NCBI GenBank assembly: GCA_023142175.1
Contig: JAGLJX010000194.1
Span: 1-7,128 of the forward strand
Length of the DNA stretch: 7,128 bases
Source: Emcibacter sp.
Lineage (GTDB): Bacteria; Pseudomonadota; Alphaproteobacteria; Sphingomonadales; Emcibacteraceae
Direction of reading: 5' to 3'
The position numbers and the translations under genes are program-made. The notes beneath the pieces were generated by a model that saw nothing but the letters and a program-made list of their open reading frames with translations, was not told the DNA's origin and did not search any database. Below are positions 1 to 6,609 of this stretch, piece by piece; the stretch's first letter is position 1, and each line of letters starts with the position of its first letter.

Positions 1-715
1 CCGTTGCCATACCACGGGCATATTCCTCAGCCCGTTTGGCTTTTTCGCTGATGGTACGCGGGAACCGCTTAACAATATTCTTGGCAAATTCCCGAAGATT
101 GAGGAATGACCGGGATGATAGCAACCGCGCAAGATAGGCGCTCATGGCCCCTACCGGCGGGGCTATGGACATATCGTTGTCATTAAGAATCACAATCAGA
201 CGGGATTTTAAGGCGCCAGCATTATTCATCGCCTCATAAGCCATGCCCGCGCTCATGGAGCCATCGCCGATAACGGCAATGATATTCTCATCACTACCAC
301 GCAGGTCACGGCTTACCGCCATACCAAGTCCGGCAGAAATAGAAGTTGAACTATGTCCCGCGCCAAAGGGGTCATATTCACTTTCCTTGCGCTTTGTGAA
401 ACCAGCCAAGCCCCCGCCCTGACGAATAGTGTTCATACGGTCACGCCGTCCGGTCAGAATTTTATGGGGATAACATTGATGGCCCACATCCCAGATCAAC
501 TTGTCATGGGGCATATGAAAAACATGATGAAGGGCGACCGTTAATTCCACAACACCCAGACCCGCGCCCAGATGCCCGCCGGTCTGAGAGACCGTATGGA
601 TCATATCTGCCCGCACTTCATCGGCCAGTTGCTGAAGCTGGTCTGATTTCAGATTTGTTACATCATCAGATGATTTAATCTGATCCAGTAATGTTGTTAT
701 CGGCTTGCCACTCAA
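1..715 (-). CDS. dxs: 1-deoxy-D-xylulose-5-phosphate synthase, N-terminal part (3' end outside window)
   Basis: Dxs is a cytoplasmic thiamine-diphosphate enzyme that condenses pyruvate and glyceraldehyde 3-phosphate to DXP, the entry step of the MEP isoprenoid pathway. I translated the minus strand by hand: 238 codons are present of a family of about 620-640 residues. Visible landmarks are [16 protein letters not shown] with His48, [38 protein letters not shown] with His121, and the ThDP/Mg motif GDGSMSAG (Asp151) followed by EAMNNAG and LNDND near residues 177-181. His48, His121 and Asp151 fall at or within one residue of the E. coli positions, which supports the start chosen. That start is TTG at 715-713: no ATG lies in frame between the upstream ispA stop and the conserved region, and AAGG sits 9 bases upstream. 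It follows ispA by 18 bases, so the two are probably co-transcribed, and their products act in the same pathway. Identity is very secure; the exact start is less so. Confidence 0.96.
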   Translation of the reverse strand, partial: MSGKPITTLLDQIKSSDDVTNLKSDQLQQLADEVRADMIHTVSQTGGHLGAGLGVVELTVALHHVFHMPHDKLIWDVGHQCYPHKILTGRRDRMNTIRQGGGLAGFTKRKESEYDPFGAGHSSTSISAGLGMAVSRDLRGSDENIIAVIGDGSMSAGMAYEAMNNAGALKSRLIVILNDNDMSIAPPVGAMSAYLARLLSSRSFLNLREFAKNIVKRFPRTISEKAKRAEEYARGMAT

Positions 716-724
716 TCGACCATA

Positions 725-728
725 CCTT
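725..728 (-). promoter_or_regulatory. Probable ribosome binding site of dxs
   Basis: AAGG on the minus strand lies 9 bases before the TTG at 715-713 and only 1 base before an out-of-frame ATG at 723-721. The spacing therefore favours TTG as the dxs start. That ATG opens a frame of ATG GTC GAT and then TGA, whose stop overlaps the TTG codon. Confidence 0.5.
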
Positions 729-733
729 AAAAT

Positions 734-1636
734 TTAACTCGCCCGATTAATAATGAATTTCGCTAGATTACGCAAGTTTTCTGCTTTACTCCCGAATACC
801 TCAAGATGTTTCACCGATTGTTCTATCAACATATCGGCCTTGGTGCGGGCCTGATCTGCACCCACCAACGATACAAATGTAGCTTTACCCGCCGCAGCAT
901 CTTTGCCTGCGGTTTTGCCAATTTCTTCCGAAGTTCCCACTTCATCCAGTAAATCGTCAGCGATCTGAAACGCAAGCCCCACATCATGAGCATAGCCCTT
1001 GATTGCATGACGCCGACGGGGTTCGCCCTTACCCAATATGGCCCCGGCCTCGCCGGAAAAGACGATCAGGGCGCCAGTTTTCATCCTTTGCAGGCGGGTA
1101 ATACGAATCTTGTCCAAATCCTGATTTTCCGCCAATAGGTCAAACATCTGTCCGCCGACCATGCCGTTAACCCCCAATGCCTTTGCCATAAAGGTTATCA
1201 ATTCGCAGCGCACCGCCGCATTAGAATGGGTTTTCTCATCGGATAATATTTCAAACGCCAGTGTTAACAAAGCATCTCCGGCCAGAACCGCCGTCGCCTC
1301 ATCAAATTTCTTGTGAACCGAAGGCTGGCCACGACGCATATCGTCATCATCCATGCACGGCAGGTCATCATGTATCAGGGAATAGGTATGAACACATTCC
1401 ACCGCCGCTGCCACCCGCAGGGCGGAGCTTTCTCCAACCCCAAAGAGTTTTGCGCTTTCCATAACTAGAAAGGGACGGACCCGCTTGCCCCCCGCCATGA
1501 GGGCATATTCCATAGCGTCAATGACCTGCTGTTCCAGATCAACGGCTTTCGGCATGAGTTTAAGCAGTTTTTCTTCAACCTGTGCAGCGGCAACCTCTAG
1601 GGCAGACTTCGCCAGAACTTCATTGGTATCTCTCAT
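734..1636 (-). CDS. ispA: Farnesyl diphosphate synthase (short-chain trans-polyprenyl synthase)
   Basis: This cytoplasmic enzyme adds isopentenyl diphosphate to dimethylallyl and geranyl diphosphate to make farnesyl diphosphate, the precursor of quinone side chains, undecaprenyl carrier and hopanoids. From ATG 1636 it has 300 residues, matching E. coli IspA (299). Seen in order: GGKRVRP (49-55), the first aspartate-rich motif DDLPCMDDDD (90-99, DDx4D type), GDALLTLAFEIL, KTGALI, and the second aspartate-rich motif FQIADDLLDE (DDLLD at 227-231). Tyr85, five residues before the first motif, is the aromatic that limits chain length in bacterial FPP synthases, so a C15 product is favoured over C20. 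The frame is open upstream: ATG 1654 would overlap xseB by 11 bases and ATG 1681 by 38. I prefer 1636 for family length and because it lies 7 bases after the xseB stop. The ribosome site is weak (GGGA, 10 bases away), so coupling to xseB translation is plausible. Confidence 0.95.
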   Translation of the reverse strand: MRDTNEVLAKSALEVAAAQVEEKLLKLMPKAVDLEQQVIDAMEYALMAGGKRVRPFLVMESAKLFGVGESSALRVAAAVECVHTYSLIHDDLPCMDDDDMRRGQPSVHKKFDEATAVLAGDALLTLAFEILSDEKTHSNAAVRCELITFMAKALGVNGMVGGQMFDLLAENQDLDKIRITRLQRMKTGALIVFSGEAGAILGKGEPRRRHAIKGYAHDVGLAFQIADDLLDEVGTSEEIGKTAGKDAAAGKATFVSLVGADQARTKADMLIEQSVKHLEVFGSKAENLRNLAKFIINRAS

Positions 1637-1643
1637 ATATTTA

Positions 1644-1895
1644 TTATCCCGCATCCAGATCGGTTGTGGCAAGCGCACCATCCTGCGCCAATGTAATTTT
1701 TTCTATCCGCGCCGTCGCATCTTTCAGTTTATTATCACAATGCTGTCGAAGCTCGGTCCCGCGCGTATATATGTCGATGGATTCTTCCAGAGAAACCTGT
1801 CCGCTTTCCAGATTTTTGACGATTTCCTCCAACGCGCCGAGCGCATCTTCGAAATTCATTGCGGCAATATTATCCGGTATGGTATTGGCTGACAC
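1644..1895 (-). CDS. xseB: Exodeoxyribonuclease VII small subunit
   Basis: XseB is the small subunit of exonuclease VII, a single-strand-specific DNA nuclease that acts in repair; several small subunits bind one XseA catalytic subunit. The 83-residue product has the family's signature helical hairpin: FEDALGALEEIVKNLESG at about 15-32, then SLEESIDIYTRGTELRQHC, then a basic/acidic helix ending in IEKI near 67. Length is normal (about 80 residues). The start is GTG at 1895-1893, supported by AGGAG 6 bases upstream. xseA is not in the window, as is usual. Position just before ispA and dxs is a common bacterial arrangement without a known functional link; it probably reflects an old operon. The short C-terminal tail after residue 67 is rich in Ala and Asp and is probably disordered. 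Confidence 0.94.
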   Translation of the reverse strand: MSANTIPDNIAAMNFEDALGALEEIVKNLESGQVSLEESIDIYTRGTELRQHCDNKLKDATARIEKITLAQDGALATTDLDAG

Positions 1896-1901
1896 TATAT
1901 G

Positions 1902-1906
1902 CTCCT
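1902..1906 (-). promoter_or_regulatory. Ribosome binding site deciding the GTG start of xseB
   Basis: AGGAG on the minus strand stands 6 bases before GTG 1895-1893. There is no in-frame ATG nearby, and the conserved XseB N-terminal region begins shortly after, so this site fixes the start. Confidence 0.75.
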
Positions 1907-1939
1907 GAATTATGTATCATTATTTTACCGGGAGGCGGC

Positions 1940-2863
1940 TTACTGCATCAATGCTGAAACATGACTGGCAACGCTTTCCCCCAGAACATTAAGATTATAA
2001 CCGCCTTCGAGACAAGATACTAGCCTGCCCTTACAATGTTTTTCCGCGATCTGTTTTATCTCACTTGTCACCCAGAAAAAATCATCCTCGTTAAGCTTTA
2101 AATCTGCCAAAGGGTCCATGATATGACCATCAAAACCCGCAGAAATCAGAATGAAATCCGGATTAAATTCCTCCAAAGCAGGGAATATCCGATCCGTGTA
2201 GGATTTACGAAACGCCCGACTGCCACTGCCCGCAGCCAAGGGAGCATTTACGATCACCCCCTGCCCTTCATCATGCAGATGACCTGTGCCGGGAAAGAGC
2301 GGTGACTGATGGGTAGAGCCATAAAACAGGCCCTTATGCTGAGCAACTACCGCCTGGCTGCCATTGCCATGATGAACGTCGAAATCAATGATTGCCACCC
2401 GATGCCGGAAATGTTTCTGGCGGGCATAAAGCGCACCAATAGCCACATTATTGAACAGACAGAACCCCATAGCCATATCCGGCTCCGCATGATGCCCCGG
2501 CGGGCGGCTAGCACAAAAAGCATTATCCAGATTTCCAGCCATGACCTGATCAATCGCCTGACAGACGCCACCAGCCGCTTTCAATGCGGCCTTAACCGAT
2601 CCCGGTGATAAATAGGTATCCCCGTCCATACTATAATGGCCAGATTCCGGCACATTACCCATCACTTGGCTAATATATTTTTCGCCATGAACCAGCGCGA
2701 CCCTGTCCAGCGATGCTATCTCGGCCTCTATTTTTTTTAAGTCTCTGAAATCATGCCCATTCAGGCGGTCAAGAATGACCGATAGCCGCGCCCGCGTCTC
2801 CGGGTGGCCGTCTGGTGTGATATGGTCTTTACAGTCTGGATGATACAGTAACCCGGTCGGCAA
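1940..2863 (-). CDS. Histone deacetylase family protein (zinc-dependent lysine deacetylase, class II/AcuC-like)
   Basis: A 307-residue single-domain arginase/deacetylase-fold enzyme, a normal length for bacterial HDAC-like proteins. It should hydrolyse an acyl group from lysine or from an amide such as a polyamine, in the cytoplasm. All active-site elements are visible: HPDC...GHPE near 8-22, RPPGHHAEP with the paired His124/His125, IIDFDVHHGNG with charge-relay Asp160 and zinc ligands Asp162 and His164, STHQSPLFPGTG (183-194), SAGFDGH with zinc ligand Asp245, and LEGGYN with the transition-state Tyr289. Nothing catalytic is missing, so it is probably active. The start is TTG 2863-2861, preceded by GAGGGAG with a 6-base gap; the family N-terminus LLYHPDC follows at once. 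It sits 71 bases after the acyl-CoA synthetase and 44 bases before xseB. The substrate is unknown: acetylated acyl-CoA synthetase (as for Bacillus AcuC), acetylpolyamine and other lysine acylations are all possible. Confidence 0.93.
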   Translation of the reverse strand: MPTGLLYHPDCKDHITPDGHPETRARLSVILDRLNGHDFRDLKKIEAEIASLDRVALVHGEKYISQVMGNVPESGHYSMDGDTYLSPGSVKAALKAAGGVCQAIDQVMAGNLDNAFCASRPPGHHAEPDMAMGFCLFNNVAIGALYARQKHFRHRVAIIDFDVHHGNGSQAVVAQHKGLFYGSTHQSPLFPGTGHLHDEGQGVIVNAPLAAGSGSRAFRKSYTDRIFPALEEFNPDFILISAGFDGHIMDPLADLKLNEDDFFWVTSEIKQIAEKHCKGRLVSCLEGGYNLNVLGESVASHVSALMQ

Positions 2864-2869
2864 GATTAT

Positions 2870-2876
2870 CTCCCTC
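2870..2876 (-). promoter_or_regulatory. Ribosome binding site deciding the TTG start of the deacetylase
   Basis: GAGGGAG on the minus strand lies 6 bases before TTG 2863-2861. This strong site, together with the conserved N-terminus right after it, makes TTG the start rather than a later ATG. Confidence 0.75.
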
Positions 2877-2934
2877 GATATTTTCCAGATTATTTTACCA
2901 TACTTCAGACCAGAAATGAGCCATTTTATTTATT

Positions 2935-4632
2935 TTACGATACTTCTTTCCGGCTCTCTTCATATTTGGCCTTTTCTTCAGCGACCAATTCCTTCTTCGA
3001 CAATTTGCCGATCATGGTTTTTGGCAGTTCCGCCCGGAATTCTATTTCTTTGGGCCGCTCATGCTTGCCCAGTCTCTCCCGGATAAATGTCATCAGTTCC
3101 GCCTCGGTAAGCTTATCATCGGGGTCTTTCAGGGTGACGAATGCCTTGGGCCGCTCGCCCAGATAATCATCAGGAATACCAATAACCGTCGCCTCATGTA
3201 CCGAAGGATGCTCATAGATTGCCTCTTCCACAACGCGAGGATAAACATTGAAGCCGCCAACCAATATCAAATCCTTGTCCCGGTCAATGATATAGGTGAA
3301 ACCTTCTTCATCCATATAGCCCACATCGCCAGTGCGCAACATGCCATCCACAATAACTTCTGCCGTAGCCTCCGGTCGCTTCCAATAGCCCTTCATAACC
3401 TGTGGACCCTTAATGCAGATTTCCCCGTTCTCGCCCAAAGGCATAATCTTTGTCGGATCTTCCCGGTCAACAATGATAACTTCCGTGGCGGGCATCGGCA
3501 GACCGATTGACCCTTTACGGCTTTCCCGATCGTAAGGGTTTGACGTGCTTACGGGTGAGGTTTCCGTCAGGCCATAACCTTCGGAAATGGTAATATCTAT
3601 TTTTTTCTTAAAGGCCACACCCAATTCCACAGGCAGCGGTGCGCCGCCCGACATACACATCCGGACATTATCCATGCCGATATCGGGGGATGATTTATGG
3701 TTCAGAAGGGCCGTATACATGGTGGGCACACCGGCAAAAATGGTCGGCTTTTCCCGCTTCATCATCTTGATCGCGGCCTCAAGTTCAAACTTTGGCTGAA
3801 TGACCACCTTGGCACCCAGATATATGCTTAAATCCATCACTACCGTCATGGCAAAGACATGGAAAAATGGCAGGGAGCCAATGACAACCTCTTTACCCCG
3901 TTCAAAATCTGTAGTCCATGCCCCAAGCTGAAGGACATTGGTATATATATTAGCATGGGTCAGCATAGCCCCTTTGGGGATGCCTGTTGTGCCACCGGTA
4001 AACTGAATTACCGCCACATCTTCATCCACATCAATATCAACCGGGACCGGCAGACCATCATTATTCAAAAGGCTGGTATAATTCACATGATACTCATCGT
4101 CGACCAGATCGGCAATCACACTGCTTTTAAGAAGTTTGAACAGGATTTTTTTTGGCAACGGAAGGGCATTACCATAATCTTCAACCACCAAATGCTTCAG
4201 GCGGCTTTTCTCCACGACCTCGTGGATTGTATCATAAAGTTCCTTCAGGCCCATCGTTACCATGATATCAGTTTCAGAATCTTCCACCTGCGCGATAAGT
4301 TCCGGCACGGAATAAAGCGGACTGTAGTTAACCACCGTGCCGCCAGCTTTCAAAATTCCAAAATAGGCGATAGCAAACTGAGGACAGTTGGGCAGGAAAA
4401 TACCCACATGAACGCCTTTGCCCACACCAAGCCCCTGCAGGCCTTTGGCCATGCGGTTCACCTGATCCAGAAAGTCACCGTATTTGAGCTGCTTGCCGAA
4501 AAAATCATACGCAATGGCATCTGGAAATTCCGCCGCCGTATCCTCAACCAGAGCATAGAGCGGTTTGGGCTCAAATTCCTGGTCCCATTCCACATGTTTC
4601 GGGTAGGTCGCCAACCAAGGATGTTCAGCCAT
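2935..4632 (-). CDS. Long-chain-fatty-acid-CoA ligase family protein (AMP-forming acyl-CoA synthetase)
   Basis: The 565-residue product belongs to the ANL superfamily: it makes an acyl-AMP from a carboxylic acid and ATP, then the CoA thioester. Motifs in order are the P-loop FTGGTTGIPKG (211-221), LPFFHVF (254-260), GVPTMYTALL (301-310), EGYGLTET (351-358), GEICIKGPQVMKGYW, LRTGD (432-436), the hinge region DRDKDLILVGGFNVYPRVVEEA (450-471, shown in part by these landmarks), and PKTMIGK with catalytic Lys543. Small changes from the usual consensus are Phe211 for Tyr in the P-loop and Gly459 for Ser before GFNVYP; neither looks disabling. ATG 4632 is 4 bases after the dehydrogenase stop, with GGGG at 4643-4640 overlapping the end of that gene, so the pair is almost certainly one operon. 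Most similar in layout to FadD. Chain length is not readable by eye; a medium-chain or methylmercaptopropionate (DmdB-like) substrate is possible. No signal peptide or membrane segment is seen. Confidence 0.93.
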   Translation of the reverse strand: MAEHPWLATYPKHVEWDQEFEPKPLYALVEDTAAEFPDAIAYDFFGKQLKYGDFLDQVNRMAKGLQGLGVGKGVHVGIFLPNCPQFAIAYFGILKAGGTVVNYSPLYSVPELIAQVEDSETDIMVTMGLKELYDTIHEVVEKSRLKHLVVEDYGNALPLPKKILFKLLKSSVIADLVDDEYHVNYTSLLNNDGLPVPVDIDVDEDVAVIQFTGGTTGIPKGAMLTHANIYTNVLQLGAWTTDFERGKEVVIGSLPFFHVFAMTVVMDLSIYLGAKVVIQPKFELEAAIKMMKREKPTIFAGVPTMYTALLNHKSSPDIGMDNVRMCMSGGAPLPVELGVAFKKKIDITISEGYGLTETSPVSTSNPYDRESRKGSIGLPMPATEVIIVDREDPTKIMPLGENGEICIKGPQVMKGYWKRPEATAEVIVDGMLRTGDVGYMDEEGFTYIIDRDKDLILVGGFNVYPRVVEEAIYEHPSVHEATVIGIPDDYLGERPKAFVTLKDPDDKLTEAELMTFIRERLGKHERPKEIEFRAELPKTMIGKLSKKELVAEEKAKYEESRKEVS

Positions 4633-4636
4633 AATC

Positions 4637-6430
4637 TTACCCCATATTCTCAGTTGCTATGGCATAGAACAGGTCGTCCCCTGCCATAATAGTTTCCTTC
4701 AAGCCGATAGTTTGGGGCACAATTTGTTCAGCGTAAAAACGGGCTGTTACTATTTTAGCTTCCAGAAACTCTATGTCCTGATCGCCATTATCCAGCCTGT
4801 TCCGTGCCGCCAATGCGCCTTTGGACATAAGATAACAGCCCACGGTTACACTGAAAAGCCTTAAGAATGGCGATGAGCCTGCGAGGGCTGAACGCATATT
4901 ATCCACATGGCATGCCAATATCCATTCGGCACATTCCCTTGTGGCCTTCACCGCGTCTGTAAGGTTTTTAGTCAAACCGGAAAATTCATCCGTAGCCGGT
5001 AAATTGCCCCCAAATAAACTAATTTCATCCAGAAAACCGCGCCAGTATTTACCGCCCATCATGGATAGCTTGCGACCGACAAGGTCCATTGCCTGCACAC
5101 CATTAGTGCCTTCATATATGGGGTTAATACGTGAATCCCTGAAGATCTGAGCAATGCCGGTTTCTTCAATGAAACCCATGCCGCCATGCACTTGCAGGGC
5201 AAGAGAAGAATTCTCGCACCCCATATCGGAACCATAGGCCTTCGAGAGCGGAGTGAGCAGATCGCCTAGCCCCTTATATTCTTCCCGAATGTCTGCATCG
5301 GGATGATGTTCGCCCAAATCGAGCGCCTTGGCATTAAGCATGGTTATGGCGCGGGCGGCCTCGGTGGTGGATTTTATGGTCATAAGCATCCGGCGCACAT
5401 TGGCATGCTCAATGATGGCACTTGGCCCCGGTTTTGTCGCTCCGATCGCCTTACCCTGAACTCTTTCCTTGGCATATTCCACAGCCATCTGCCACGCCCG
5501 TTCGGCACAGGCCACACCCTGAATTCCCACATTAAGCCGCGCGTTATTCATCATGGTGAACATGGCCGCCATGCCTTTATTCTCATCGCCCAGCAGATAG
5601 CCGATGCAATTTCCCTCATCGCCAAAGGCCATGACGCAGGTCGGGCTGCCGTGTATGCCGAGCTTATGCTCTAACGAGACACATTTTGCATCATTGCGCG
5701 CCCCGAGCGAGCCATCATCATTGACCAGAAATTTAGGCACGATAAAGAGTGAAATACCCTTGGTGCCTTCGGGGCTGCCCGGTGTTCTGGCAAGCACAAG
5801 ATGAATGACATTTTCTGCCATATCATGATCGCCCCAGGTAATGAAAATTTTCTGACCGCTAATACGGTAAGTACCGTCTTCTGCAGGCTCCGCCTTGCTT
5901 CTGAGCGCTCCCACATCAGTTCCGGCATGGGATTCCGTCAGGTTCATCGAACCAGTCCACTCACCGGAAATCATTTTTTCGAGATAAATATTCTTCTGTT
6001 CCGCAGAACCATGGGCCGCAATTGATTCAACAGCACCAGTGGTCAACATAGAGCATAGGCTGAAGGCCATATTGGACGCATCGACAAATTCATAAACCGC
6101 CGAGGCCAACAGAACAGGCAAACCCTGTCCGCCGTAATCCACATCACCTGCGACACTGGTCCAGCCATTTTCCGCATAGGAGACGTAGGCTTCCTTAAAC
6201 CCCGGTGAAGATATAACCCCGCCATCGGTTAGACGCGCCCCATCCTGATCGCCTACCGCATTGAGGGGAGATAAAATTTCACCACAGAATTTCCCGGCTT
6301 CTTCCAGAACGGCATCAATGATGTCATCACTGGCATCTTGAAATCTCTCAAGTTCCGAAACCTCAGAAATGCCGATCACGTCTTTCAAAACAAATTTCAT
6401 TTCACGGGTTGGGGCAATATATTCAGCCAC
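4637..6430 (-). CDS. Acyl-CoA dehydrogenase, long form with C-terminal extension
   Basis: A 597-residue FAD flavoenzyme that oxidises an acyl-CoA to the trans-2-enoyl-CoA, passing electrons to electron-transfer flavoprotein. It is about 200 residues longer than the classical 380-400 residue enzymes and matches the long group that includes pseudomonad FadE-type proteins and DmdC. Seen: the N-terminal APTREMKFVLKDVIG motif, MNLTESHAGTDVGALRSKA (162-180) and KIFITWGDHD (194-203) of the middle beta domain, EHKLGIHGSPTC (254-265), MMNNARLNVGIQG (293-305), QVHGGMGFIEETG (413-425), and NPIYEGTNGVQAMDLVGRKL, where Glu440 is the predicted catalytic base. Residues from about 460 onward form the helical extension. 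The start is GTG 6430-6428, with CAGGAG 7 bases before it. It leads the minus-strand gene set and is followed at 4 bases by the acyl-CoA synthetase. Substrate may be fatty acyl-CoA or 3-methylmercaptopropionyl-CoA; the sequence alone does not decide. Confidence 0.94.
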   Translation of the reverse strand: MAEYIAPTREMKFVLKDVIGISEVSELERFQDASDDIIDAVLEEAGKFCGEILSPLNAVGDQDGARLTDGGVISSPGFKEAYVSYAENGWTSVAGDVDYGGQGLPVLLASAVYEFVDASNMAFSLCSMLTTGAVESIAAHGSAEQKNIYLEKMISGEWTGSMNLTESHAGTDVGALRSKAEPAEDGTYRISGQKIFITWGDHDMAENVIHLVLARTPGSPEGTKGISLFIVPKFLVNDDGSLGARNDAKCVSLEHKLGIHGSPTCVMAFGDEGNCIGYLLGDENKGMAAMFTMMNNARLNVGIQGVACAERAWQMAVEYAKERVQGKAIGATKPGPSAIIEHANVRRMLMTIKSTTEAARAITMLNAKALDLGEHHPDADIREEYKGLGDLLTPLSKAYGSDMGCENSSLALQVHGGMGFIEETGIAQIFRDSRINPIYEGTNGVQAMDLVGRKLSMMGGKYWRGFLDEISLFGGNLPATDEFSGLTKNLTDAVKATRECAEWILACHVDNMRSALAGSSPFLRLFSVTVGCYLMSKGALAARNRLDNGDQDIEFLEAKIVTARFYAEQIVPQTIGLKETIMAGDDLFYAIATENMG

Positions 6431-6609
6431 GGGCAGGCTCCTGTATTATTTCTATTTTTAGGGTCGTAAATTTATGAATATTATATTATTATTACGGATG
6501 AACAGCTTATAATAACACAAATTAAAACAGTCGTTTGAAATTAGAATTTACATGAATTTCCAGATTAAGACAAGCGATTAATCCTCTCGATCAGGGCCAA
6601 ATACAAAAA
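6431..6609. promoter_or_regulatory. Divergent AT-rich intergenic region, probable promoters for both directions
   Basis: This 179-base gap separates the minus-strand dehydrogenase from plus-strand sua5 and is visibly richer in A and T than the genes around it. A perfect TATAAT lies on the minus strand at 6485-6480, about 50 bases before the dehydrogenase start, and another on the plus strand at 6508-6513, about 97 bases before the sua5 start. Neither has a convincing TTGACA-like partner at 16-18 bases, and such hexamers arise easily in AT-rich DNA. A short inverted repeat, GAAATT at 6537-6542 and AATTTC at 6555-6560, is too weak to call an operator. The region must hold at least one promoter by position, but the exact sites are uncertain. 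Confidence 0.45.
6438..6443 (-). promoter_or_regulatory. Ribosome binding site deciding the GTG start of the acyl-CoA dehydrogenase
   Basis: CAGGAG on the minus strand stands 7 bases before GTG 6430-6428. The conserved N-terminal motif APTREMKFVL follows within a few codons, so this start is well supported. Confidence 0.75.

Noticed and set aside
353..544. A 63-codon plus-strand frame at the left end
   Set aside because: It is antisense to the strongly conserved ThDP-enzyme region of dxs and has no recognisable domain.
1485..1908. Two overlapping plus-strand open frames opposite xseB and ispA
   Set aside because: They are antisense to two confidently identified genes and show no family features; their composition fits shadow frames.
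2864..2934. Possible terminator between the synthetase and the deacetylase
   Set aside because: TCTGG-containing stretches repeat in the same direction and do not pair; there is no GC-rich stem followed by a T run on the minus strand.
3859..4689. A 276-codon open frame on the plus strand opposite the acyl-CoA synthetase and the end of the dehydrogenase
   Set aside because: It lies antisense to a gene with full family motifs, has no recognisable domain, and is rich in His, Ile and Phe as expected for a reverse-strand shadow.
6537..6560. Inverted repeat GAAATT / AATTTC upstream of sua5
   Set aside because: Six-base AT-rich arms with a 12-base spacer are expected by chance in such a region; no known operator consensus matches.
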